Source: Paenibacillus phyllosphaerae
GTDB taxonomy: Bacteria; Bacillota; Bacilli; Paenibacillales; Paenibacillaceae
Length of the DNA: 64,000 nucleotides
Assembly: GCF_014192105.1 (NCBI RefSeq)
Contig: NZ_JACHXK010000019.1
Coordinates: 96,457-160,456 of the forward strand
Direction: 5' to 3'
Shown here: positions 50,596 to 59,505 of the stretch, in pieces
Layout of the letters: every line of letters begins with the position of its first letter
How positions within the stretch are numbered: the first letter of the stretch is position 1
Program-made: the position numbers and the translations under genes
Notes under the pieces: model-generated
Seen by the model: the letters and a program-made list of their open reading frames with translations, nothing else
What the model was told of the DNA's origin: nothing
Database searches by the model: none

Positions 50596-51600
50596 TCATG
50601 AACGCGTAATTTGAGCTTGCGAGTCCCTGCGCCAATCCCGAACGCCATTGTCTTCGATGATGCCGAGCGTGACATCCGTTATATCCGGAGTTGCGAGCAA
50701 TTGATCCCGTACACGGAACTTAATATCGTCCGCTACCGCCAAAGTTAAACCTTTGCGAAGCTCGATATAGCCGTCCACGTGATAGAAGCGCCCTTCCTGC
50801 GTAATACGCAGTTTATTGATATCCGTCACGTCGGGAGCGTTCAGAATGACGGAAGCCACTTTATCTTCGATCGCTTGGGGTGCGGCTACGCCGATCAGTC
50901 CGACCATGTTGTCATAGCCAACCTTGAATGCAACGCCGACCATCAGGATTCCGATAATAATGGTAGCTATCCCGTCGAATAACTGGAACGAACTGAACTC
51001 CGCGACCACAACCGCGATGAGGGCAAGAAGCGCTCCGCTAGTCGCCACAACGTCTTCGTAGAAAACAAGACGGGTCGGCGGCGCGGCCCGCCCGACATTT
51101 TTAAGCGCAGCGCTGAACAGCGAGCCGGATTGCTGGGTATGGGTTTCGCGGACGATCTCCTTCATCGCCTTAATAAGCACGAAACCGTCTACGCCGATCG
51201 CAACTACTAGTACCGCGAAATTCAGCCAGAAGTTGGACGCGTGCGCGGGATGCTGCAGCAGGTGAAAGCCTTCGAGCACCGTCTCATAAGCCATAATCGT
51301 CACCACGATTACTGCGATCATGCAAAAAATATTAATGACGCGCCCGAAGCCGGTTGGGAACCGGGCCGTCGGTTTGCGTTCCGCAAGCACGCTGCCGCCG
51401 AAGACGAAGGCTTGATTGACGGCATCCGCGACCGAATGCATCGCAGAGGCGAACATAGCCCCGCTGCCGCTCACTGCGGCCGCGATTCCTTTGAGAATGG
51501 CGAGGCCAGTGTTGCCCAGCGCTGCTGTTGCGGAGGATGTGTTGCCTTTCTTGATCATTGCCCATAACGAGGGCTTGTGTGCGGTTTGCTCCATGGCCAT
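50596..51600 (-). CDS. Cation diffusion facilitator family transporter
   Basis: 334 aa with six membrane segments. Helix 2 carries the metal-site motif in HSVADAVNQAF (His/Asp pair), and helix 5 has a matching acidic face in YEDVVATSGALLALI and FDGIATIIIGILM. The cytosolic C-terminal domain (about 240-334) is the ferredoxin-like ZT_dimer domain. The pattern is nearest to the SLC30A9/ZitB-like branch. It exports Zn, Mn or Fe against protons; the metal is not certain. The ATG has GGGAGGG 8 nt upstream. Confidence 0.9.
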   Translation of the reverse strand: MAMEQTAHKPSLWAMIKKGNTSSATAALGNTGLAILKGIAAAVSGSGAMFASAMHSVADAVNQAFVFGGSVLAERKPTARFPTGFGRVINIFCMIAVIVVTIMAYETVLEGFHLLQHPAHASNFWLNFAVLVVAIGVDGFVLIKAMKEIVRETHTQQSGSLFSAALKNVGRAAPPTRLVFYEDVVATSGALLALIAVVVAEFSSFQLFDGIATIIIGILMVGVAFKVGYDNMVGLIGVAAPQAIEDKVASVILNAPDVTDINKLRITQEGRFYHVDGYIELRKGLTLAVADDIKFRVRDQLLATPDITDVTLGIIEDNGVRDWRRDSQAQITRS

Positions 51601-51713
51601 TGACCTTCCCTCCCTGATCCTTGTTCATGCCCCGAGGTAAACCCGTTATCGCGGTCAACGCGTCGTAGTCGCGCTTCACTCCGGGGAACGATACGCATCT
51701 TCTATCTCAAGAC

Positions 51714-51755
51714 AAATAGGGTAACTCTCTACCGTCATAGAGATTTACCCTATTT
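51714..51755. terminator. Terminator hairpin
   Basis: Arms AAATAGGGTAACTCTCT and AGAGATTTACCCTATTT pair over about 17 bp (two mismatches), loop 8 nt. It lies 93 nt after the stop of the TIM-barrel gene at 51849 and reads as an A/T-flanked bidirectional terminator. Confidence 0.65.
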
Positions 51756-51848
51756 ATTACACCGACTCGTCTTAATCGACACGTATTTTAAGATGGCCTC
51801 AGGTCGAGGATCCTATTCTCTCAAACGCCATCATATTGCTCTCTATCG

Positions 51849-52697
51849 TCAAACTTGGGATTGCTGAGCTTCTGCTGCTTGGCGAATCTTGCCCTCGATG
51901 AAGCTGCGGGTTTGCTCCATCTGGGAGATGGCCGCTTCCTCCATAATAATCGGCACATCCAGACCGAGATCGACCAGATGCTTGGCGTAGCGGTCATAGT
52001 TCATCTGTCCGAAACCCGCCGGCGTCGCAAGCAATTGTCCATTGTCGGACCAGAGACGGTCTTTGGCGTGGCAGGCAATGATCCGGCTGCCCAGCAAGCG
52101 GAACGCTTCATCGATCACCTCATCCTGGTTGTTGAAGTTTGTCTCGTTCATTAGGTTGCCAGGGTCAAGCACGACGCCGATATGCGGAGAGCCCACCTCC
52201 CGGAGCATCTGATCCAGCTGTTGCGCGTTCCCGACCAAGTGCCGATCCGCGGCTTCCAAGCCTACTTTGACGCCATAGCGGCCCGCTTCCTCCGCCAGCT
52301 CGGCAAGCGTGCTTCGCATGACGGACCAATCCGCATCCGTGTAATCCTGCCCCGGATTGACCCCGGTCTCGAAGGCAACGATGCCGCAGCCGAAATCAGG
52401 CGCAAAACGAAGCAACTCCTTAAATCGGGCAATGTTCACCTTCCGCTGCTCCTCATTGCGATCGAACATATGCAGGTAACAGCCGAGTATCGCAACTTGG
52501 ACATTCTCGGCCGCGAAAGCATCCCGGACCGATTGCGCGGCTTCAGCCGTTAACTGGCCGGGCGCGCTGCTGTCAACGTCGCTGATCGCTTTCCATACGG
52601 CTAGCTGCACATGGTTATATCCTGCGGCGCCAATCTGCCTGGCTAGCTCCCGATGCGGCAGACAGCCGAAGAGATGAGCAAGTACGCCTGTTTTCAT
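51849..52697 (-). CDS. Sugar phosphate isomerase/epimerase (TIM barrel)
   Basis: 282 aa, AP_endonuc_2 family (COG1082). Metal-site features are FETGVNPG (Glu), VGLEAADRHLVGN (Glu), GVVLDPGNLMN (Asp plus His-equivalent), ACHAKDRLWSDNG (His) and IIMEEAA (Glu). The N terminus reads MKTGVLAHLFGCLPHRELARQIGAAGY. Similar to hydroxypyruvate isomerase or inositol-pathway epimerases. The ATG follows AGGGAGTGG. It is a distant paralogue of the 5053-5883 protein; the substrate is unknown. Confidence 0.86.
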   Translation of the reverse strand: MKTGVLAHLFGCLPHRELARQIGAAGYNHVQLAVWKAISDVDSSAPGQLTAEAAQSVRDAFAAENVQVAILGCYLHMFDRNEEQRKVNIARFKELLRFAPDFGCGIVAFETGVNPGQDYTDADWSVMRSTLAELAEEAGRYGVKVGLEAADRHLVGNAQQLDQMLREVGSPHIGVVLDPGNLMNETNFNNQDEVIDEAFRLLGSRIIACHAKDRLWSDNGQLLATPAGFGQMNYDRYAKHLVDLGLDVPIIMEEAAISQMEQTRSFIEGKIRQAAEAQQSQV

Positions 52698-52990
52698 CGT
52701 TAAGTTCCACTCCCTTATTTGCGCTCATGGCGAATTAAAACGCTGATCGACTCTATGTCCATTATAACGGGGAATTGTCCTGGGCGAGAAAATAATTGAT
52801 GAGGTGCCGGATTTTTGAACAGTAATAGCTGAATTATGAACAGCCGAAAGTTCAGGAACGATACGATCAGCATCGAAATGGCCTTCATCAAACAATAGTA
52901 TAATGTTCGGTTTTTATAGAATCATATGCATTATACTTCTTGATATAATGGATTATCACTTAAATAGACGAATGTTCTCAAGGTTTATCG

Positions 52991-53019
52991 TTGACACGTT
53001 CGCCATATTAGGCTAAACT
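52991..53019 (+). promoter_or_regulatory. Promoter of the riboswitch leader
   Basis: Consensus TTGACA (52991-52996), 17-nt spacer, TAAACT (53014-53019, 4 of 6). Predicted transcript start near 53026, 21 nt before the aptamer. Between 52698 and 52990 I see no other feature. Confidence 0.65.
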
Positions 53020-53046
53020 CAAACATGCAGCAAGCTCATATCGACT

Positions 53047-53113
53047 GTTCGTATAACCTCGGAGATAAGGTCCGAGGGTCTCTACAAGGAACCACAAATT
53101 CCTGGCTACGAAC
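53047..53113 (+). ncRNA. Purine-class riboswitch aptamer (guanine-type, variant)
   Basis: All parts of the purine aptamer are present. P1 GTTCGTA (53047-53053) pairs with TACGAAC (53107-53113). P2 is CCTCGGA / TCCGAGG, with loop L2 GATAAGG. J2/3 is TCTCTACA. P3 is AGGAA / TTCCT, with loop L3 CCACAAA. L2 GG and L3 CC keep the loop-loop kissing pairs. J3/1 is GGC, ending in C at the specificity position (C means guanine-type, U would be adenine-type), but the middle residue is G where A is almost always seen. J1/2 keeps TAA. Confidence 0.85.
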
Positions 53114-53153
53114 GGGTTGCCCTTCGCATACCCGTTACGCGCCAGGTTTTTTT
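53101..53153 (+). terminator. Riboswitch-controlled intrinsic terminator
   Basis: Outer stem CCTGGC (53101-53106) / GCCAGG (53141-53146), 4x4 internal loop, inner stem AACGGGT (53111-53117) / ACCCGTT (53130-53136), then seven T (53147-53153). The 5' arm uses the P3 and P1 3' strands of the aptamer, so aptamer and terminator are mutually exclusive. Ligand binding should therefore prevent termination (an ON switch). Confidence 0.8.
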
Positions 53154-53234
53154 GTGCTGTTTTACCTAGCCATTGGTGATATGCGTGAAGGAACAATAGA
53201 CCCACACAACCATTGCTATGGAGGACGATGAACA

Positions 53235-54665
53235 GTGAGTAAATATGATGTAATCGTAGTTGGGGCCGGTCCTGCCGGAATTTTCGCATGTTATGAATTG
53301 ACGTTGAAAGCGCCTCATCTGAAGGTACTACTCGTAGATAAGGGTCATGACATCTATCGGAGAAGCTGCCCGATTCTCGAGGAGAAGATCACGCTCTGTC
53401 CTCCTCCTGCGGGCAAGAAGGATTTCGCAGGGTGTCTGCCCGCTTGCTCGATTACGGCAGGTTTTGGCGGCGCAGGTGCCTATAGCGACGGCAAATTCAA
53501 CATTACAACGGAATTCGGCGGCTGGTTAACCGATTATCTCGCCCCTTCCAAAGTATTGGAGCTCATCCAATATGTCGACCATATCAATCTCGAGCACGGC
53601 GCTACGCCGAACATTACCGACCCGACGACGGAAACGATCCGGAATATCGAACAACGCGGATATGCGGCCGGACTGAAGCTGCTGCGCGCGCAAGTACGCC
53701 ATCTGGGCACGGAGCAGAACCTGGAAATTCTCAAATCAATCTTCGAATATTTGAAGACCCGTATCGACATGGCCTTTAAGACGGAAGTCGAAGACATCGT
53801 GACGGTGAAAGAAGACGGCGCGCTCCGCATTACCGGCATTCAGCTGAAGAACGGCGAGATCTATGAAGCGAATCGCGTTATGATCGCTCCCGGCCGCGAC
53901 GGCTCCGCTTGGCTCACCGCCGTGCTGAAGAAGCGCCGGCTTAAGATGTACAACAACCAAGTCGACGTCGGCGTGCGCGTAGAGACGTCCGATGTCGTGA
54001 TGCGCGAGATCAACGAGCATCTGTATGAAGGCAAATTCATCTTCAACACGTCGGTCGGCACGCGCGTTCGTACCTTCTGCAGCAATCCGTCGGGACACGT
54101 CGTCGTCGAGAACCATAGCGGCGTTATGGCGGCCAACGGGCATTCCTACAAGGACCCTGCACTCGGTTCCAAGAATACGAACTTCGCCCTGCTCGTCTCG
54201 CACAAATTCACCGAGCCGTTCGATAAGCCGAACGAATATGCGCGCGAGATCTGCAAGCGGGCGAATGACCTGTCGAGCGGCGGCGTAATCGTGCAGAAGT
54301 ACGGCGATATCATCCGCGGCCGCCGCTCCACGGAGAGCCGGATCCGCGAAGGGTTCCTGGAGCCGACTTTGAAAGAAGCGGTGCCGGGCGATCTTGGTCT
54401 GGTGCTTCCGTACAACACGATGAAGAGCTTAATCGAGATGGTCGAAGCCCTGGAGAAGGTGACCCCGGGTATCGCTTCCGAGCACACGCTCTTCTATGGC
54501 GTAGAAGCCAAATTCTATTCCGCCCGGCCGAAGCTGACCGAGTCCCTCGAGACCGAGATTAAAGGTCTGTATTGCGGCGGCGACGGTGCCGGCATCACGC
54601 GAGGTCTCGCGCAGGCAGGCGCTGCTGGCGTCTGGATTGCCCAGAGCATCTTGGCTGCTCAATAA
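53235..54665 (+). CDS. FAD-dependent dehydrogenase, COG2509 type
   Basis: 476 aa. N-terminal FAD-binding motif IVVGAGPAGIFACYELT, acidic residue in VLLVDKG, and GGFGGAGAYSDGKFN near residue 80. Further on are RVMIAPGRDGSAWL and, at the C terminus, GLYCGGDGAGITRGLAQAGAAGVWIA, which closes the FAD site. This is the pattern of the uncharacterised FAD-dependent dehydrogenase group related to HI0933-like and GidA-fold flavoproteins. Cys residues in RRSCPILEEK, LCPPP and CLPAC might bind a metal or be redox-active. The GTG start follows GGAGGACGATGAACA. It is the only gene behind the purine riboswitch; its reaction is unknown. Confidence 0.85.
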   Translation: MSKYDVIVVGAGPAGIFACYELTLKAPHLKVLLVDKGHDIYRRSCPILEEKITLCPPPAGKKDFAGCLPACSITAGFGGAGAYSDGKFNITTEFGGWLTDYLAPSKVLELIQYVDHINLEHGATPNITDPTTETIRNIEQRGYAAGLKLLRAQVRHLGTEQNLEILKSIFEYLKTRIDMAFKTEVEDIVTVKEDGALRITGIQLKNGEIYEANRVMIAPGRDGSAWLTAVLKKRRLKMYNNQVDVGVRVETSDVVMREINEHLYEGKFIFNTSVGTRVRTFCSNPSGHVVVENHSGVMAANGHSYKDPALGSKNTNFALLVSHKFTEPFDKPNEYAREICKRANDLSSGGVIVQKYGDIIRGRRSTESRIREGFLEPTLKEAVPGDLGLVLPYNTMKSLIEMVEALEKVTPGIASEHTLFYGVEAKFYSARPKLTESLETEIKGLYCGGDGAGITRGLAQAGAAGVWIAQSILAAQ

Positions 54666-54712
54666 AAAAATAAGGGCTGAACCTTCCATCCTGACGATGG
54701 TTGATTCAGCCC
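54664..54712 (-). terminator. Intrinsic terminator of tdk
   Basis: Minus-strand stem AGGGCTGAA / TTCAGCCCT with a 22-nt loop that can extend the stem, followed by a T-rich run (TTATTTTTTT). Confidence 0.8.
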
Positions 54713-54720
54713 TCTTCGTA

Positions 54721-55311
54721 TTAGTTATTGACGAATGCCAGGTTATAGCAACGCCGGCAGACCGGCTTATAATCTTCATTGCCGCCGATATGGATTTGCT
54801 CGCCCTCGTTCACGGGCTGTCCGTCGCGGTAGCGGATGACCATCGTGGCTTTGCGGTCGCAATGCCAGCAGATCGTCTTGATCTCTTCGATTTTGTCCGC
54901 CTGCACGAGAAGATAGTAGCTGCCCTCGAACAGTTGGTTCTGAAAATCATTCTTGAGCCCGAACGCCATCACCGGCACGTTAAGCTCGTCCACCACGCGC
55001 GTCAGCTCCAGCACATGGTGCTTCTTCAGGAATTGCGCTTCATCGATCAGCACGCAATAGATCTGCTTCTTCGCCGAATCCGGCTGATACGCCTTCACGC
55101 TCTCGAACAAGTCCGTATCGTCGTGCACCGGGATGGCCGGACGCTGGAAGCCTACCCGCGAGCCTACCTGCTCGGATCCGCTTCTCGTGTCGAGCGAAGG
55201 CGAGAAGATCAATACTTGCTTCCCCTGCTCTTCATAGTTATGAGCCACTTTAATAATCTCGAATGACTTGCCGCTGTTCATCGTGCCATACTTGTAATAA
55301 AGCTGAGCCAA
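54721..55311 (-). CDS. tdk: Thymidine kinase
   Basis: 196 aa. Phosphorylates thymidine with ATP in the salvage pathway. It shows the P-loop YGTMNSGKS (about 9-17), [37 protein letters not shown] (catalytic Glu in DEAQF), the zinc site CWHC and, near the C terminus, CRRC. TTG start at 55311 with a weak GGGGGCG. It lies alone between the flavoprotein and peptidase genes. Confidence 0.95.
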   Translation of the reverse strand: MAQLYYKYGTMNSGKSFEIIKVAHNYEEQGKQVLIFSPSLDTRSGSEQVGSRVGFQRPAIPVHDDTDLFESVKAYQPDSAKKQIYCVLIDEAQFLKKHHVLELTRVVDELNVPVMAFGLKNDFQNQLFEGSYYLLVQADKIEEIKTICWHCDRKATMVIRYRDGQPVNEGEQIHIGGNEDYKPVCRRCYNLAFVNN

Positions 55312-55442
55312 CTGTTACGCCCCCATGAAAAATGAAGTAGCGGAATGCTCGCCTTGCCGACGTTAACCGCCAGACTAGGACAGAGCAATCCGCCTCGATA
55401 CGAGCTATTATACCTCAAGTCTATCCTGTGCGCACTTGAATT

Positions 55443-56498
55443 TTACGCTTCCCGCATATAGAGCGCGATTAAGGCGCCCGTATTGACGATGGCATCGGCA
55501 TGCGTGCGCTCCATGCTGTGGGAAGCATGCACCCCTGGACCGATTAACGCCGCGCGGATATTGCTGCCCCCATGCAGCGCAGCCGAGGCATCCGAGCCAT
55601 AGTGCGGGTAAATATCGACCGCGTATGGAATTTGCGCTTTCCGGGCCAATTCAATCAGCTTCGTCGTCATATTGTAATCATACGGGCCGGAGGAGTCCTT
55701 GGCACAGATGGAGACATCGTATTCAGTGGCGGACAGATCGTCCCCGAGCGCGCCCATATCGATCGCCAGCATCTCCGTAATATCGGAAGGGATATGCGAC
55801 GAGCCATGGCCCACTTCTTCATAAGTCGAAATAATGATCTTCACCGTGCGGCTCGGCTTCTTCCCTTCCCGCTTCAGCCACTCGAGCACGCCGAACAGCG
55901 CGGCCACGCTCGCTTTGTCATCCAGATGGCGAGACTTCACGAGTCCGTTCGGAAAAATGCGGGTACGCGGATCCCAAGAGATAAAGTCGCCCACCGCGAT
56001 GCCGAGCTTCTCGACGTCTTCCTTCGACTTCACGACCTCGTCAATGCGAATTTCCATGTTCGCCTCTTCGCGCTTGAAGTCTCTCGCATCCGTATAGACA
56101 TGGACGGAAGGCTTGGAAGACAGGACCGTTCCTTCGTAGCTTCTCCCGTCGCGCGTATGGATGCGGCAGTATTCCCCTTCCACCGAATGCATCATGTAGC
56201 CGCCTACGGGCGTAAAGCGGATCATGCCGCTTCCTTTGATCGACCGAACCATCGCGCCGAGCGTATCGACATGCGCGGACAGGCCGAGCGTCCCGCCTTC
56301 GGCAGACTCGCCCTCGATCGTAATGATGCCGTTGCCCTTAGGCGTCGAAGCAACGGTATAGCCGAGTTTAGCGGCTTCTTCCTCGACCACCTTCATCGCT
56401 TCCATGCAGTAACCGCTCGGGCTTGGCGTCTGCAGCAGCCGTTCTAATACGCCCAGTATGTAGGTTTTGTCTAAATTGGGTATCTCCCATGTATGCAT
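55443..56498 (-). CDS. M42 family glutamyl/leucyl aminopeptidase
   Basis: 351 aa from ATG 56498 (GGAGGAACGTGCA). Binuclear metal peptidase fold: SAHVDTLGAMV (His, Asp ligands), HLDDKASVAAL (Asp bridging), STYEEVGHGSSHIP (catalytic Glu pair), AIDMGALGDD, and the final HASHSMERTHADAI (His ligand). It has the TET/FrvX-type layout with a PDZ-like insert (about 70-170). Cytosolic peptide degradation. It lies 15 nt after the YpmS-like gene and is probably co-transcribed. Confidence 0.93.
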   Translation of the reverse strand: MHTWEIPNLDKTYILGVLERLLQTPSPSGYCMEAMKVVEEEAAKLGYTVASTPKGNGIITIEGESAEGGTLGLSAHVDTLGAMVRSIKGSGMIRFTPVGGYMMHSVEGEYCRIHTRDGRSYEGTVLSSKPSVHVYTDARDFKREEANMEIRIDEVVKSKEDVEKLGIAVGDFISWDPRTRIFPNGLVKSRHLDDKASVAALFGVLEWLKREGKKPSRTVKIIISTYEEVGHGSSHIPSDITEMLAIDMGALGDDLSATEYDVSICAKDSSGPYDYNMTTKLIELARKAQIPYAVDIYPHYGSDASAALHGGSNIRAALIGPGVHASHSMERTHADAIVNTGALIALYMREA

Positions 56499-56513
56499 TG
56501 CACGTTCCTCCAA

Positions 56514-57065
56514 TTATAATAAGTCCGATAATTTGGGCTTCCGGAATCGAATATGAAGTTGTCCGTTCTGGATCGCGATATCGCTCACATGGATCAGCTT
56601 GGGCAACTGCTCGCCAAGCGGTATCGTGATGCGCTCGAACCGTTCGCTTGGAATAGGCAGCGACTTGACCTTCGCTTCCACGACGGTACCGATCAGATTC
56701 GGGTCTTGCCATTCGAACCTGTAGACGACTTTGACGCCGGCTGGAATCAACTTCTTATACATCACATGGACGTCAGCGAACAGCTCGTCACCCACAAGCT
56801 CGAAGTCCGCTCCGGTGATCTGAGTATCCGGACTGACATCCGAATGAGCCGTCAATGCGCGTTTGGCGAGATTATTCAGATCGCCGCTCGTTAGAATCAA
56901 TTCCGTTGATTGCCGCTTCACCATGTCCAGCGCGCGTTCGAGCAGCGGAACTTGTTCATATGCCAAATTCAGCTCCTCGTCCGGAGCGATGTACCAGATC
57001 AGCCCGCCGCATGCGGCTAAGATGAAGATAATGAACGCCGCCGCAAGCTTCCAACCTTTTCGCAT
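56514..57065 (-). CDS. YpmS-like membrane-anchored protein (DUF2140)
   Basis: 183 aa. A short basic N terminus and one hydrophobic helix (about 6-27) precede an extracytoplasmic domain of about 155 aa with beta-strand alternation (QITGADFELVGDELFADVHVMY, VKVVYRFEW, LHIRFRKPKL). This resembles Bacillales YpmS proteins, which are of unknown function. The ATG has AGGTGG upstream. The M42 aminopeptidase gene follows within 15 nt. It has no lipobox of the usual type, although ILAACGG includes a Cys, so a lipoprotein is possible. Confidence 0.6.
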   Translation of the reverse strand: MRKGWKLAAAFIIFILAACGGLIWYIAPDEELNLAYEQVPLLERALDMVKRQSTELILTSGDLNNLAKRALTAHSDVSPDTQITGADFELVGDELFADVHVMYKKLIPAGVKVVYRFEWQDPNLIGTVVEAKVKSLPIPSERFERITIPLGEQLPKLIHVSDIAIQNGQLHIRFRKPKLSDLL

Positions 57066-57151
57066 GAATTGACCACCTGCCTTCTTCAGGCATTTCTACC
57101 CTTCCATCATTATGGTACAACTTGCCGCTCCCGGTCAAACCGGTTCCAGCA

Positions 57152-58258
57152 TTAAGACGGCGTCTGGTTCGCCTTAAGCTTGTCCTTGAAGAATAAGTAC
57201 AAGATGCCAATCACGAGCGGCAGTCCTAATACGATCGGCAAGGATATTAACGGCCATTGGTGTGCCGTGAACTCCATCGCTCTCATATGATCAGCTACAA
57301 TCCAGTACGCGAATGCGCCAAGAATCGCTCCGGTCGGAAGCAGCATGGGACGGTAGTCTTTTAAACCTAGCAATTTGGAAGCTGAGAGGGAAGCGCAGAA
57401 CAGGCACATCATAACCTGAATTAAAGAGGAAGTCGCGAAAAAAGCGATCATGATCATTTCATACCGATGAAGGAATAACCCGATATGCGCGCTGCGTGCC
57501 AGTTGCATACACGCCACGATATATTGGCTCGTCGCTTCTGCCGACAAGACAGTCGACTCCATTATCGGCCACATCACGATCGATATGCCGGCGAGTCCCA
57601 CGCTAACAGCGCTGACGCGCGCTAAGCGGGCGCTGCGCTTGACATGTGGCAGCAGCAACGCAATGAGCATGACCGCGAACGCCCAGTCCGTATCGAAGTG
57701 ACGGCTGGCCCATAAAGTTGGCACAAGGCCGCTGTCCATCACCGGCAATATGTTACGAACGTCCATCTCGCGCACAGATCCGAAGAGCACGAGAATGTTC
57801 AAGGTAAGCATAGAGAACACGCCGACGAAGGCCATGCGACTCATTACCTCTAAACCATGGTAGGCACCATATAAGCCGACCATCAAGGCAGCCACGACGA
57901 ACAGGATCGTCGGCGCTTCAGGCAGGAAGTAATCCATCAAATGATAAACGAATGTCACCATAACGGTTGCAAACGTGCCAAGAAAGAACAGAAATATCAG
58001 GACTGCAATCCCTTTGCCGGCCCAAGTCCCGATCAGCTTGCCTGCCATCTCCACCATGCTGAATTCCGGCGCATATTGCATCAACTTCGCCACGATATAA
58101 GCTACGGCTACGCCCTGAAGAATGCCCAGTACGGTCGACAACCACATATCCGAGTTTACTTCGCGTCCGATTATGCCCTGCGTGATGCCGATTGCTTTCG
58201 CATACATCACATTCATGATGAGCGCCATCAACATGCCGTTCGTTATTTGGACTTTAAT
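57152..58258 (-). CDS. Spore germination permease, GerAB/GerKB family
   Basis: About 368 aa with ten membrane segments, the B subunit of a Ger-type nutrient germinant receptor in the spore inner membrane (APC superfamily). The family N terminus VQITNGMLMALIMN is recognisable and extends upstream of the first ATG (58234). An ATT at 58256-58258, with AAGGGAG 10 nt upstream and overlapping the gerC stop, would give MKVQITNG, the family-like start. ATG 58234 has no ribosome site but could be coupled. The downstream neighbour is the YpmS-like gene. Together with the GerA and GerC genes it makes a complete receptor. Confidence 0.88.
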   Translation of the reverse strand: MKVQITNGMLMALIMNVMYAKAIGITQGIIGREVNSDMWLSTVLGILQGVAVAYIVAKLMQYAPEFSMVEMAGKLIGTWAGKGIAVLIFLFFLGTFATVMVTFVYHLMDYFLPEAPTILFVVAALMVGLYGAYHGLEVMSRMAFVGVFSMLTLNILVLFGSVREMDVRNILPVMDSGLVPTLWASRHFDTDWAFAVMLIALLLPHVKRSARLARVSAVSVGLAGISIVMWPIMESTVLSAEATSQYIVACMQLARSAHIGLFLHRYEMIMIAFFATSSLIQVMMCLFCASLSASKLLGLKDYRPMLLPTGAILGAFAYWIVADHMRAMEFTAHQWPLISLPIVLGLPLVIGILYLFFKDKLKANQTPS

Positions 58259-59454
58259 GAGAGGCCATCTCCCTTCACAAAACGCTGAATTTTCAGCACA
58301 GGGCTCGATATTTTCGCATCTGCGCTGACGGTAATTTCAGCCTTCTCGAAATAGCGGTTCCATTCGGAGTGTATCTGCTTCCATTCGAGCGGATAGGTAT
58401 TGTGAAAGACCTGGCCGATCTTCATAATATCCGACTTGTATTTCTTTTGTGCGGCCGAGGCGGTCTTCAGCACCTGATTCTCGAGCTTCTGCTTCAAGGC
58501 TAGCGTCATTTGGTCCTTGATTTCCGTGAATGGCTGTTCACAGCCCATCTCGACCAGATTGGCGTTAGCGGTTTGAGCCACTTGAACTTTCACTTGGTTG
58601 TTGACGAACCGCGTCTTAACGCGCTGCTCTAACGACTTGATCTCAAGCGTGGCGTGATTGTTCGAGTCGTCCGGGCAATTAATGACCATGATTTCCGAAT
58701 CCACTTCCTCTATAAAAGGCAGCAGTCCCTTTGCCTCCGAGGGAGATAGCCATCCCTTCATTTTATCCCCTTCGAAAACCGCAGCGCCGGACAATACGAC
58801 CTGATCCAGCGACCCGAATTGATCGGGATTCTTGTTCGATATCCCGCGCGGCCTCAGCTGAACTTTGGCAAGAACAGGCTCGGTTCCTTCCGCCAGGAAT
58901 GACTCTTGCAGCCGCATCATATTCGTTCCCGGCGCTTCCGCGACAATCTGGTTATACCGGAACAGCTTATCGATCGCTTCGCCCGGGACGACCTCCATCC
59001 CGGTGATTGTAGCGATTACCTGGCCAGCCTCTTCCGGCGTAACGACCACCCAAGTCGTCATGCGCAGTTCATGATTGCGAGTGAAGAAATCGATCATATC
59101 GGCGATTCCTTTGCGGGCATAGCCTTCTCCTAGCACAATGACAAAATTGTGGGCCCAATAGACGCGCCTCGAAGAGAATCGGGCAAGGTTGCGGGCAGCT
59201 TCGAAGATGGTCCTCCCTGTCGCCTGAATGGAATAGATCGGTTCTCCGGTTCCGCCTGATGGGGCGCCTGTTTGTCCCCTTGCGTCAGCGGGACGCACGA
59301 TCTGGACGCTAAGTTTGACATGATTATTCTCTCCGTTGTCGATTCCGACTGCAGTTACGATAGCCAGATCATTGATCTCTTGCTTCCCCAAACATCCTGA
59401 CGACATGATGAGCATGAGCAAACTTACAGCCAGCAGCATCGTACGATTGATCAT
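58243..59454 (-). CDS. Ger(x)C family spore germination lipoprotein
   Basis: 403 aa from ATG 59454 (GAAGGAG 8 nt upstream). A lipoprotein signal with lipobox (MSSGC) is followed by the GerAC N-terminal region EINDLAIVTAVGID, and the C-terminal domain contains ...ISNKNPDQFGSLDQVVLSGAAVF... and VNCPDDSN. It is the C subunit, tethered to the outer face of the inner spore membrane, and is required for receptor function. It lies between gerA and gerB, in the order A-C-B (minus strand), and overlaps the permease start region. Confidence 0.9.
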   Translation of the reverse strand: MINRTMLLAVSLLMLIMSSGCLGKQEINDLAIVTAVGIDNGENNHVKLSVQIVRPADARGQTGAPSGGTGEPIYSIQATGRTIFEAARNLARFSSRRVYWAHNFVIVLGEGYARKGIADMIDFFTRNHELRMTTWVVVTPEEAGQVIATITGMEVVPGEAIDKLFRYNQIVAEAPGTNMMRLQESFLAEGTEPVLAKVQLRPRGISNKNPDQFGSLDQVVLSGAAVFEGDKMKGWLSPSEAKGLLPFIEEVDSEIMVINCPDDSNNHATLEIKSLEQRVKTRFVNNQVKVQVAQTANANLVEMGCEQPFTEIKDQMTLALKQKLENQVLKTASAAQKKYKSDIMKIGQVFHNTYPLEWKQIHSEWNRYFEKAEITVSADAKISSPVLKIQRFVKGDGLSLKSK

Positions 59455-59505
59455 GTACATTTCTCCTTCTAAGCAGAAAATCCAACGCTCACAACCGTTG
59501 CCTGT

